A DNA stretch of 64,000 bases from QHXW01 sp035297145 (GTDB lineage: Bacteria; Acidobacteriota; Terriglobia; Bryobacterales; Bryobacteraceae). The stretch covers positions 50,037 through 114,036 of the forward strand of contig DATGZN010000073.1 in NCBI GenBank assembly GCA_035297145.1. Direction: 5' to 3'. The position numbers and the translations under genes are program-made. Under the pieces are notes generated by a model. That model did not search any database. It was given only the letters and a program-made list of their open reading frames with translations, and was not told where the DNA came from. Positions 53,689 through 63,861 of this stretch are shown here, piece by piece (the first letter of the stretch is position 1; each line of letters starts with the position of its first letter).

Positions 53689-55007
53689 TCTTCGCGCTGA
53701 GAGCGCACCTGGAACGTTACTTCGAGTTTGAGCGGCTGGACACGACCTGGCGCACCGAGCTGCTCGCCGGCGTGACCACGTTCATGACCATGGCGTACAT
53801 CGTGTTCGTGAACCCGTCCATCCTCCACGAAGCCGGTATGCCGCTCGCTGCCGTCACCGCGGCCACCTGTCTTTCCGCGGCGTTCGGCAGCATGCTGATG
53901 GGCGCGCTCGCCAACTACCCGCTGGCGCTCGCTCCTGGAATGGGCCTCAATGCCTACTTCACTTATGCCGTGGTGAAAGGCATGAACGTCCCCTGGCAGA
54001 CCGCGCTGGGCGCCGTATTCATCTCCGGCGTGACTTTTCTATTTCTGACGGTAATCGGCGTTCGCCGGCTCATCGTCTCGGCGATTCCGCACGAGCTGTA
54101 CGCGGCCGTCGCGGCGGGAGTCGGCCTCTTCATTGCGCTGATCGGATTTCGCAGTTCCGGCATCATCGTGCCGTCGGCCGCGACCTTGGTTGCGCTGGGC
54201 AATCTTCGCGATCCCCAAACAGCACTGGCGATCTTCGGCCTGATGTTGACCGCCGCCCTGCTCGCCTGGCGCGTTAGAGCTGCGATTCTCATCGGCGTCA
54301 TCGGCGCCACCGTCGCCGGTGTTGCCGCCGGCCTGGTCCGCTGGCATCCGTCGCATGACCGTTTGGCGGACATAGCTGCTACCGCCTTCCAACTGAATAT
54401 CCCATCGGCGTTGCACCTCGGCCTGGTGGAAATTGTCTTCGCGTTCCTGTTCGTCGATCTGTTCGATAACGTTGGGACGCTGGTCGCCGTCGGGCAGAAA
54501 GCCGGTCTGTTCAATGCGGCGCATGAGATCCCGCGCATCAACCGAATCCTGTTTGCCGACGCCACGGCTACCATCGCCGGGTCCCTCGCGGGAACTTCCA
54601 CCGTGGTCAGCTACATCGAAAGCTCAGCAGGCGTGGCAGCCGGCGGCCGAACAGGCGTAACCGCCATCGTGACCGGGCTGCTGTTCCTCGCCGCCGTGTG
54701 GCTTGCGCCTCTCGTGGGCGCGATCCCATCCGCCGCAACGGCTCCCGCGTTGATCATCGTGGGAAGCTTCATGATGAGCACCATCACCGAGATTCCCTGG
54801 ACCGATCCCGTGGTCTCGCTGCCCGCGTTCCTCACCATGCTGGCCATCCCCCTGACCTTCAGCATCGCCAACGGCCTGGCCTTCGGCTTCACCGCGTACA
54901 CCCTGCTCAAAGTGCTGCGCGGCCGTTACCGAGAAGTCAATTGGCTCGTCTACGCGTTAACCGCACTTTTCATCGCACGGTTTATCTACTTGGGCCACGG
55001 CGCGTAA
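53685..55007 (+). CDS. NCS2-family permease, AzgA-like (purine)
   Basis: 440 residues from ATG 53685, about 12-14 membrane helices. The family features are RTELLAGVTTFMTMAYIVFVNP, ALAPGMGLNAYFTY and DLFDNVGTLVAVG. This group (AzgA, GhxP/GhxQ) imports adenine, guanine or hypoxanthine with protons. It is translationally coupled to the amidase. A 121-base gap with a palindrome separates it from the next gene. Confidence 0.88.
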   Translation: MIFALRAHLERYFEFERLDTTWRTELLAGVTTFMTMAYIVFVNPSILHEAGMPLAAVTAATCLSAAFGSMLMGALANYPLALAPGMGLNAYFTYAVVKGMNVPWQTALGAVFISGVTFLFLTVIGVRRLIVSAIPHELYAAVAAGVGLFIALIGFRSSGIIVPSAATLVALGNLRDPQTALAIFGLMLTAALLAWRVRAAILIGVIGATVAGVAAGLVRWHPSHDRLADIAATAFQLNIPSALHLGLVEIVFAFLFVDLFDNVGTLVAVGQKAGLFNAAHEIPRINRILFADATATIAGSLAGTSTVVSYIESSAGVAAGGRTGVTAIVTGLLFLAAVWLAPLVGAIPSAATAPALIIVGSFMMSTITEIPWTDPVVSLPAFLTMLAIPLTFSIANGLAFGFTAYTLLKVLRGRYREVNWLVYALTALFIARFIYLGHGA

Positions 55008-55052
55008 CGGACCTTTGTTCAACGATTTGAAATATCGGCCAATCCCTGTAGT

Positions 55053-55070
55053 GGCCGGGCACGCCCGGCC
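55053..55070. repeat. Palindromic intergenic element
   Basis: GGCCGGGC-AC-GCCCGGCC, a perfect 8-bp-stem palindrome, preceded by GTAGT. It resembles the one at 16748-16765 in length and position relative to TAG, and lies in the leader of the glcE-like gene. Confidence 0.5.
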
Positions 55071-55128
55071 TGAATTCCGTTTTTTGCACATCGCACTCCC
55101 CCCGGCGTACAGTAGTGGCTTGCCGGAC

Positions 55129-56310
55129 ATGGAAAAGTCGGCCCAAATGACGTTGCATGCCACGCCCGTCATGCCGAAAACTCCCCAGGAGCTGGCGGAT
55201 GCGCTCGCCGCTGCCGTATCGCAGAAGCGCACCATCACGCTCACCGGCGCTTCTTCCAAGCATCTGATGGCCGGCCCCATCACGCCCGCCGGCGTATCTC
55301 TCTCTACCGCCGCCATGACTCGCGTGCTGCAATACGAACCACGCGACCTCACCATCTCCCTCGAAGCCGGTATGCGCTACGCCGACCTCGATCGCCTGTT
55401 AGCGCAGAATCGCCAGATGATCCCGCTCGACCCGCCGTTCTCGGAGACTGCGACCATCGGGGGCATATTGGCCTCCAACACCAGCGGCTCGCGCCGGCGC
55501 CTTTACGGAACCGCACGCGATCTCGTCATCGGCATGAAATTCGCAACGCTCGAGGGCAAGCTCGTGCAGTCGGGCGGCATGGTAGTAAAAAACGTGGCGG
55601 GCCTCGACATGAGTAAGATCATGATTGGCTCGTTCGGCACGCTTGCAGCCATCGCCGTGGCAAATTTCAAGCTCGTCCCGCGGCCCTCGGCAGAAGCCAG
55701 TTTCGTCATTCCCTTCGACTCGTTGGATGATGCCATCGCCGCGCGCGACCGGATTCTGAAGGGGCAGATCCCGCCCGTCTCGATCGACCTGCTGAATCTG
55801 CTGGCGTCCGCGCAGCTCGGTTACAAAGGGCACTTGCTCGCGCTGCGAGTAGCTGGCAATGCCGCCGCCGTCGACCGCTGCCGCCGGGAACTCGCCACAC
55901 GCGACGCACTGGTCCTCGAAGGCAAGGAAGAATCCCGCTTCTGGAAGCAGGTGCAAGAGTACACGCCGCACTTTCTGGAAAAATTCACGACCGGCACAGT
56001 CGTGCGCGCTTCATGCACGCTGGCGCAACTGAAAGAGGTGCTCTCGTCGTTCGAAACCGCCGCCATAGCCCGCGCCGGCTCCGGTGTCTGCTACGCTTAC
56101 TTCACCCGCGCCGACGCTGCGGTACGATGGCTAACCTCGGCAACGCGCCGCGGCTGGAAGGCGACTATCGAATTCGCACCGGATGACCAGAGGGCCAGGC
56201 TCGACCTCTGGCCTGCCCCAGGCGCCGAATTGGAGATGATGAAGAAGATCAAGAATATGTTCGATCCGAATCATCTGTTAAACCGTGGCCGACTCTTTCG
56301 TCTCATTTGA
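55129..56310 (+). CDS. glcE: FAD-binding oxidoreductase, GlcE-like
   Basis: 393 residues from ATG 55129 (55147 is also possible). It has the PCMH-type FAD domain: ITLTGASSKHLMAG, ITISLEAGMRYADLDRLL-like region, and GGILASNTSGSRRRLYGTARDLVIGMKF. It is shorter than GlcD (about 480-500), fitting the second FAD subunit GlcE of glycolate oxidase. It overlaps glcF. No glcD is present in the window, so the complex must get it from elsewhere or act without it. Substrate is likely glycolate or a related 2-hydroxy acid. Confidence 0.8.
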   Translation: MEKSAQMTLHATPVMPKTPQELADALAAAVSQKRTITLTGASSKHLMAGPITPAGVSLSTAAMTRVLQYEPRDLTISLEAGMRYADLDRLLAQNRQMIPLDPPFSETATIGGILASNTSGSRRRLYGTARDLVIGMKFATLEGKLVQSGGMVVKNVAGLDMSKIMIGSFGTLAAIAVANFKLVPRPSAEASFVIPFDSLDDAIAARDRILKGQIPPVSIDLLNLLASAQLGYKGHLLALRVAGNAAAVDRCRRELATRDALVLEGKEESRFWKQVQEYTPHFLEKFTTGTVVRASCTLAQLKEVLSSFETAAIARAGSGVCYAYFTRADAAVRWLTSATRRGWKATIEFAPDDQRARLDLWPAPGAELEMMKKIKNMFDPNHLLNRGRLFRLI

Positions 56311-57577
56311 CCGGCCCCAGCAGGCAGACCTCGACCGCTGCGTGCATTGCGGCCTGTGCCTGAACGCCTGCCCCACCTATCGCGAATTGGGCGTCGAGAT
56401 GGATTCACCCCGCGGCCGCATCTACCAGATGGTGCAGGTCGCGGCGGGCGCGCCCATCAGCCCCTCGTATATCGAGCACATCGAGCTCTGCCTGGCCTGC
56501 CGCGCGTGTGAGAGCGCCTGCCCGTCTGGCGTGCAGTATGGCCGGTTGGTGGAAGCGGCGCGCGCGGAAATCGAAAACCACAGCAAGCGTGGTCCGCTTG
56601 CCCGTGCCATGCGCCGCTTCGTGTTCGGAAAACTGCTGCAATCTCCGGGTTGGATGACCGCCGCCGGCGCGGCGGCCTATTTATATCAGGCGAGCCGTCT
56701 GCAAGCCATAGTCCGTGGCTCGGGTTTGTGGAAGCTGTTGGGCAAGCTGGGCCGCCTGGAGCAGCTTTTCCCGCCCGCCGAGCCGCCCTTCTTCTTCGAC
56801 AAAATCGGCAAGACCTTTTCCGCGAAGGGTGAGCGTCGCTACCGTGTCGCGTTTCTGGCTGGCTGCATCGCTAACGTATCTTTCGCCCGCTTGAATGAAG
56901 CCACCGTGCGTGTGCTCCAAAAGAATGGCTGCGAGGTGGTTGTACCAGCGGGGCAGGGCTGCTGCGGCGCGCTCCACATGCATGCTGGTATTCGCAGCGA
57001 TGCCCGCAAACTCGCGCGACAAAATATCGACGCCGTGCTAGACGGTACTTTCGATGCCGTCATCACCAACGCCGCCGGTTGCGGTTCGACGCTTAAGGAA
57101 TACCACGAGTTGCTCGAACACGATCCCGACTACGCCGAGAAGGCCCGCCGCTTCAGCTCGCTGATGAAAGACGTCACCGAATTCCTGGCGTCGATCGATC
57201 TCAATCGCGAAATGGGAACAGTTCCCTTGACCGTGACCTATCAGGACTCCTGCCATCTGGCGCACGGCCAGAAAGTGCGCATCCCCCCGCGCCGCTTGCT
57301 GGCCGCCGTCCCTGGTTTGCAGTTCCGCGAGATGCCGCTAGCCGATCTGTGCTGCGGCAGCGCCGGCATCTACAACGTCGTGGAAAACGAAATGGCCATG
57401 GCGGTTCTAGAAAAGAAGATGCAGCACGTGAACTCCACCGGAGCGGAGGTTATCGCAACCGCTAATCCCGGCTGCATGCTGCAACTCGAAGCCGGCGCGC
57501 GCCTCCACGGCCACGGCCAGCGTGTGATGCACGTGGTGGAGATTCTGGACCAGGCTTACGGAGGCAATTCACTGTAG
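56285..57577 (+). CDS. glcF: Glycolate oxidase iron-sulfur subunit, GlcF-like
   Basis: 430 residues from GTG 56285, overlapping the glcE stop by 26 bases. Two ferredoxin-type 4Fe-4S sites are complete (C19, C22, C25, C29 and C69, C72, C75, C79). Two CCG domains follow (QGCCGALHMHAG and DLCCGSAGIYN, with DSCHLAHGQ between). It should pass electrons from the FAD subunit to the quinone pool at the inner membrane. Confidence 0.9.
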   Translation: MADSFVSFDRPQQADLDRCVHCGLCLNACPTYRELGVEMDSPRGRIYQMVQVAAGAPISPSYIEHIELCLACRACESACPSGVQYGRLVEAARAEIENHSKRGPLARAMRRFVFGKLLQSPGWMTAAGAAAYLYQASRLQAIVRGSGLWKLLGKLGRLEQLFPPAEPPFFFDKIGKTFSAKGERRYRVAFLAGCIANVSFARLNEATVRVLQKNGCEVVVPAGQGCCGALHMHAGIRSDARKLARQNIDAVLDGTFDAVITNAAGCGSTLKEYHELLEHDPDYAEKARRFSSLMKDVTEFLASIDLNREMGTVPLTVTYQDSCHLAHGQKVRIPPRRLLAAVPGLQFREMPLADLCCGSAGIYNVVENEMAMAVLEKKMQHVNSTGAEVIATANPGCMLQLEAGARLHGHGQRVMHVVEILDQAYGGNSL

Positions 57578-57610
57578 CGCAGGCCACGTGCATTTTGCGG
57601 GGACCTGCGG
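57573..57610. repeat. Dispersed 36-base intergenic element, second copy
   Basis: Begins at the last bases of glcF (57575 TAGCG is partly the stop) and matches 46751-46787 with one gap. It shares the TTTTGCGGG and ACCTGCGG blocks. It could be part of a repeat family in this genome. Confidence 0.5.
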
Positions 57611-57749
57611 ACGTTGCCTCAGACGGCGCAACCCGACGATAATGGCCTCAGCCTGGTTTGAATGTGATAGTCGATCCCAGAAAAGATAGTAACGCCAATT
57701 AATCGCAAGCAGGCGTTCTCGATGATTTCTCTCGACACTAGGAGGCTGG

Positions 57750-59273
57750 GTGCAACGCGCGACATTGGCGGTTCTCTTTCCGGCTTTCCTCAGTATTGCG
57801 GCCCACGCTCAGAAACCAATGGCCCCGCCGGCTGTGGATGAGGCGTATTGGCCAACACGCGAATGGCGATCTTCCACCCCGGAAGCGCAGGGCATGGACT
57901 CCGAGGTGCTCGCCCAGGCCTTCGACTATGTTCGGCTACACGAGATTCCAATCCATAGTTTGCTGATCGTGCGTAACGGTTACGTTGTGCTGGATGCATA
58001 TTTCTATCCCTTCCGGGAAGGCCAGGTGCACGACGGGGCGTCGATGACGAAGAGCATTACGTCTACGCTCATCGGAATTGCCATCGGCGAGCACAAGATC
58101 AGCAGCGTGCGCCAGCCTGTGCTTCCGCTCTTTCCCGGACGGAACATCCATAATCGCGACCAGCAGAAAGACCGGATCACGGTTGAGCATCTTCTAACAA
58201 TGACGTCGGGCCTGGATTGCCACTTCGATCGCGGCGAAATCACGCTGAAGGAGATGATGCAGAGTAGCGGCTGGGTGCAGTACATGCTCGATCTTCCAAT
58301 GGCGGCTCAGCCCGGAAGCAAATTTGAATATTGCAGCGGGGGCATGCACCTCCTTTCGGGAATCATTTCTCAGGCCACGAGCAGCAGTACGCTGGAATTT
58401 GCGCGGCGTGTGCTCTTCCAGCCTCTTGGCATCGAGGATGTCATCTGGCCTTCCGATCCTCAGGGAGTCAACGACGGTTGGGGCGATCTCCACTTGCGGC
58501 CGCGCGACATGGCCAAGATTGGGTACCTGTGGCTCAACCACGGGCGCTGGGAAGGGCGGCAAATCATTCCGACGGAGTGGATGCAGGCGGCAACGCAAGC
58601 CCATTCGCATCCCAACTTCGGCAGTGGCGAATATGGGTACGGATTTTGGGTATATCCGAAAAGAAATCCACCTGAATACGAAGCACTGGGGCGCGGAAGC
58701 CAGCGCATCAACATTACGCCGGGCAAGAATGTCATCGTCGTGATTACTGGTGGAGAATTCGAACCGGGAGACGTCGGAAAGTTCATCGGCGAGTCAATCA
58801 CGTCCAACCAGGGCCTGCCGGAGAGTCAGGCCGGCCAGGCCCGTTTGGCGGCAGCGATCAGCGCCGCTGCCCGGCCCCCGGCAGTGCCGGCGAGTGCAAC
58901 CTCCAAGGCCATCTCCGGTAGGAAGTACACAGTGGAAGCCAATCCCGTGGGACTGAAATCATTCTCGCTCACCTTCTCAGGGCCCAACGAAGCGGTCGCG
59001 AATATGGAATTCGCTGACGGCCGCGTTGAATCGCGGCCGCTCGGTCTTGACGGTGTCACCCGTGTTTCCCCCGGTGGCCGGTTCGGGCTGCCCGTGGCAT
59101 TGCAAGGCTGGTGGGAGAGCAACAACACGTTTGTTTTTGACTATGATGAGGTTGCGAACATCAACTGCTACACCTTCCGGCTCACGTTTGTCCACGACGA
59201 TGTCGGCATCCAGCTGAGCGAAAAAACAGGCCTCGTGGAAACCACGTTTCAGGGTAAATCAGCCGGCAACTGA
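57750..59273 (+). CDS. Exported serine hydrolase, class C beta-lactamase-like
   Basis: 507 residues from GTG 57750 with AGGAGG just upstream, which fixes the start. Signal peptide about 1-20 (AHA). The SxxK motif is S98-M-T-K101 and the second motif region is FEYCSGG (Y-C-S, not Y-x-N). A beta-sandwich tail (about 385-500) follows the catalytic domain. Esterase, D-amino-peptidase or beta-lactamase activity cannot be told apart from sequence. Confidence 0.85.
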   Translation: MQRATLAVLFPAFLSIAAHAQKPMAPPAVDEAYWPTREWRSSTPEAQGMDSEVLAQAFDYVRLHEIPIHSLLIVRNGYVVLDAYFYPFREGQVHDGASMTKSITSTLIGIAIGEHKISSVRQPVLPLFPGRNIHNRDQQKDRITVEHLLTMTSGLDCHFDRGEITLKEMMQSSGWVQYMLDLPMAAQPGSKFEYCSGGMHLLSGIISQATSSSTLEFARRVLFQPLGIEDVIWPSDPQGVNDGWGDLHLRPRDMAKIGYLWLNHGRWEGRQIIPTEWMQAATQAHSHPNFGSGEYGYGFWVYPKRNPPEYEALGRGSQRINITPGKNVIVVITGGEFEPGDVGKFIGESITSNQGLPESQAGQARLAAAISAAARPPAVPASATSKAISGRKYTVEANPVGLKSFSLTFSGPNEAVANMEFADGRVESRPLGLDGVTRVSPGGRFGLPVALQGWWESNNTFVFDYDEVANINCYTFRLTFVHDDVGIQLSEKTGLVETTFQGKSAGN

Positions 59274-59308
59274 CGCTTGTCTGAGATGATCGGACGGTAG
59301 GAACCCGT

Positions 59309-59813
59309 GACGCAGGCGCGGCCTACGAGTTCATGCAACACCTTGCCGGACGGCTCCGCAATCGACTACGCCATGCTGGTGAAGATCTACGGCGAATCAC
59401 CGGAGCCGGAAAAGCGCTACAGCCCTGCGGTCTGCATCGCATGCGAGAGCAAGACCATCAGCGGCCAGCCGGATCGCAAGCACGTATCCACCAGCTATGT
59501 GGAGCGGCAGAACCTCACGATGCGGATGCACATGCGCAGATTCCCGCGGCTGACAAACGCCTTTTCGAAGAAGCTGGAAAACCACGTCGCGGCGATCTCG
59601 CTACACTTCATGTTCTACAACTTCGTGCGTATCCACCAGACGCTTCGGATTACGCCTGCAATGGCTGCTGGCGTGACAGATCCGGTTTGGGATATCGCGG
59701 ATATCGTGCGCTTGGTCGAAGAACGCGAAGCGCGGGACCTACGGGAATCGCGCGAGGAACGCAATGAGCGGTCCTACAATCCTTTCGGTCCGGCACTCGG
59801 CCAAAGGAATTGA
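59309..59813 (+). mobile_element. Decayed IS1-type DDE transposase remnant
   Basis: A transposase C-terminal half is recognisable: KHVSTSYVERQNLTMRMHMR, LTNAFSKKLENH and FYNFVRIHQTLRITPAMAAGVTD. Upstream, GAAYEFMQHLAGRL is in a different frame (from 59309), and the segment normally between it and IDYAMLVKIYG is missing, so an out-of-frame deletion has destroyed the gene. The N-terminal catalytic part is absent. The IS1-family label comes from memory of similar entries. No terminal inverted repeats or target duplications were found. Confidence 0.65.
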
Positions 59814-59891
59814 CTCAAAACATAAATCGGGTACTATGTTTAATGGGTGAGACTATCGCTCAGGCTTGAAATCGAGACAGACGGCGGTTTT

Positions 59892-60359
59892 ATGAGTGAA
59901 TGGACGAAACGATTGGCTGACGCACAGAAGGAAAAAGAGCGACAAGTGCGGGAGGCCGAGTCGTTGCTAGTCCAGCAACGCGAACATGCTAAGCAGCTTT
60001 TCCCAGCGATTTGGCAAAGGCTTTTCGAACAAATACGCTCCGATGTGGCCGCGTACAATCAGGAACGAGGAGATCAGTATTTGCAATTTGCAGGAGAACC
60101 CAGCGGGGATTGCATGGTCAGGAGACTCCGTGCTCCCGTAGCCTCCGTGGCGGTAAGGACTGAGCCTCCCCAAATCAGATATTGCCGAAGCTCCCAAAAA
60201 TCAACGGGTGGTAGCGCATCAGGCTATGATGGCGCATTAACGCTCAAATTAAGAGGGGAAACGCCCTTTTTCGTTGATGACAATGGTTCGCGCGAAATGC
60301 TGACCGTAGAGGAAGTTTCCGAATACCTACTGACCCCAGTTTGCAATCCGACCTCATAA
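59892..60359 (+). CDS. Hypothetical 155-residue protein
   Basis: ATG 59892 (a GTG at 59847 is possible). The N-terminal part is a long charged helix (KRLADAQKEKERQVREAESLLVQQREHAKQL, about 4-35), then a mixed alpha/beta region with GDQYLQFAGEP and a short end MLTVEEVSEYLLTPV. No membrane segment or known family. It sits between the dead transposase and the str operon promoter. Confidence 0.5.
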   Translation: MSEWTKRLADAQKEKERQVREAESLLVQQREHAKQLFPAIWQRLFEQIRSDVAAYNQERGDQYLQFAGEPSGDCMVRRLRAPVASVAVRTEPPQIRYCRSSQKSTGGSASGYDGALTLKLRGETPFFVDDNGSREMLTVEEVSEYLLTPVCNPTS

Positions 60360-60710
60360 AATCCTCAAAACGAGCCACTACCAGAGGGACCCCCTTGTTG
60401 ACAGGTTTCAAAGGCATTAGATATCATTGAAAGGTTTCGCGAGTTAAGTTCTTCTGCTCCCGTGCTACCCCCGTATTGTGATATGGGCCGGCCGGGGGTC
60501 GGCCCCGAGGTTCCAGTGGAGGGACACAAACGCTGGAGCATGGGCTTGTCCGAAGTTCTCGCTAAGGAAGGCAGCCGACAAAACTAGCATTCGGGTTGAC
60601 TGGTCTGCTTTCTGATTCTGACCGTTCACAGCCTGTAGGCCCCTACATTTGCCAGGGAGGAATGTGGCCGGTTGCGTCACGATTAGAAAACATCACGCAG
60701 AGGAAGGTTC
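60360..60710. other. str operon promoter and leader region (351 bases)
   Basis: No gene is supported. It contains the candidate promoter at 60398-60427, and about 280 bases of leader before rpsL, with a 6-bp-stem hairpin GGGCCG/CGGCCC at 60485-60505. The leader may be a site of ribosomal-protein feedback, but no known S7- or S12-binding motif was identified. Confidence 0.45.
60398..60427 (+). promoter_or_regulatory. Candidate sigma-70 promoter for rpsL-rpsG-fusA-tuf
   Basis: TTGACA (60398-60403) and TATCAT (60422-60427) are separated by 18 bases; the -35 is a perfect consensus and the -10 has 5 of 6 matches. Its place 283 bases before rpsL fits a strong ribosomal promoter with a long leader. 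Confidence 0.65.
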
Positions 60711-61085
60711 GTGCCGACTTTTAATCAACTGGTGCGCAGCGGGCGCAGACCGCCACGGTGGAAGACTGCCAGCCCCGCGTTGCAGGCCTGCCCGCAAAAA
60801 CGGGGGGTTTGCACGCGTGTGTACACTTCGACCCCCAAGAAGCCCAACTCGGCGCTGCGGAAAGTGGCGCGCGTCCGGCTGACCAACGGGATCGAGGTCA
60901 CAACCTATATACCGGGCGTTGGGCACAATCTGCAGGAGCACTCGATCGTGCTCATTCGCGGCGGGCGCGTGAAGGACCTGCCCGGCGTGCGCTACCACGT
61001 GATTCGCGGCGCGCTGGATACGGCCGGGGTCGCGAACCGCAAACAGGGACGCTCCAAGTACGGAGCCAAGAGGCCAAAGGCGTAA
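60711..61085 (+). CDS. rpsL: 30S ribosomal protein S12
   Basis: 124 residues from GTG 60711, preceded by GAGGAAGG. The family core is intact (CPQKRGVCTRVYTSTPKKPNSALRKVARVRL; GHNLQEHSIVLIRGGRVKDLPGVRYH). The start region has RSGRRPPRWKTASPALQA. The lysine of TPKKPNS, a common site of streptomycin resistance changes, is the sensitive residue. It is the first gene of the str operon, followed 4 bases later by rpsG. Confidence 0.98.
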   Translation: MPTFNQLVRSGRRPPRWKTASPALQACPQKRGVCTRVYTSTPKKPNSALRKVARVRLTNGIEVTTYIPGVGHNLQEHSIVLIRGGRVKDLPGVRYHVIRGALDTAGVANRKQGRSKYGAKRPKA

Positions 61086-61089
61086 AACG

Positions 61090-61560
61090 ATGCCGAGACG
61101 GAGAGGGGCAGAAAATCGCGAAGTTTTGCCGGATCCGGTGTACAGCTCGACGCTGGTCGAGAAGTTCATTTGTTCCATGATGTGGGACGGCAAAAAGAAC
61201 ACAGCGCAAGGGATTTTCTACGATTCGATGGAGAAAATCCGCGAGCGTACGGGCGACGACCCGCTCAAGCTGTTCAAGAAGGCAGTCGAGAACTGCAAGC
61301 CGCTGCTCGAAGTGAAGACGCGGCGTGTGGGCGGCGCCAACTACCAGGTGCCGATCGAAGTGCCGCAGACGCGGCGCACGAGCCTGGCGATCCGCTGGAT
61401 CCTGATCAATGCGCGAGGGCGCGCCGAGAAGGGGATGCCGGAGAAGTTGGCCAATGAGTTGAATGACGCCGCGAACATGCGCGGTGGAGCGATTAAAAAG
61501 AAGGATGATGTTCACCGGATGGCGGAAGCCAATAAGGCGTTCGCGCACTACCGGTGGTAG
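61090..61560 (+). CDS. rpsG: 30S ribosomal protein S7
   Basis: 156 residues, the standard length. It nucleates 16S rRNA 3' domain assembly. Typical segments are PRRRGAENREVLPDPVYSS, LVEKFICSMMWDGKK and QVPIEVPQTRRTSLAIRW. It ends 107 bases before fusA. Confidence 0.98.
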   Translation: MPRRRGAENREVLPDPVYSSTLVEKFICSMMWDGKKNTAQGIFYDSMEKIRERTGDDPLKLFKKAVENCKPLLEVKTRRVGGANYQVPIEVPQTRRTSLAIRWILINARGRAEKGMPEKLANELNDAANMRGGAIKKKDDVHRMAEANKAFAHYRW

Positions 61561-61565
61561 GGAGA

Positions 61566-61658
61566 CGGGATTTGGGATCAAGGACTTGGGATTTGGCGTC
61601 GGACGTTCCCGTGTCGCGGGCGCGCTACCAAATCCTAAATCCCAACCCCCAAATCCGG
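61566..61658. repeat. Imperfect inverted repeat between rpsG and fusA
   Basis: Two 31-base arms, 61566-61596 (GGGATTTGGG-type) and 61628-61658 (complementary AAATCC-type), match at 23 of 31 positions, with a 31-base loop between. The arms consist of ATTTGGG-like units, which suggests an inserted repeat element or a transcript hairpin in the middle of the str operon. Confidence 0.75.
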
Positions 61659-61667
61659 TTTTAATAT

Positions 61668-63758
<2,091 letters not shown>

Positions 63759-63781
63759 TGATTAAACCCGAGACGCAGAGA

Positions 63782-63843
63782 CGCCGAGAAAAGCAAATTG
63801 GGTTCTCGGCGCGCTCGGCGCTCTCAGCGGCTCGGCGTTGAAA
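63782..63843. repeat. Repeat-rich fusA-tuf spacer: 9-bp hairpin and second copy of the dispersed 17-mer
   Basis: CGCCGAGAA (63782-63790) and TTCTCGGCG (63803-63811) form a perfect 9-bp inverted repeat. GCGGCTCGGCGTTGAAA (63827-63843) is the inverted copy of 8853-8869. Confidence 0.65.
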
Positions 63844-63861
63844 GGATTCTGAGGAAGAGAA

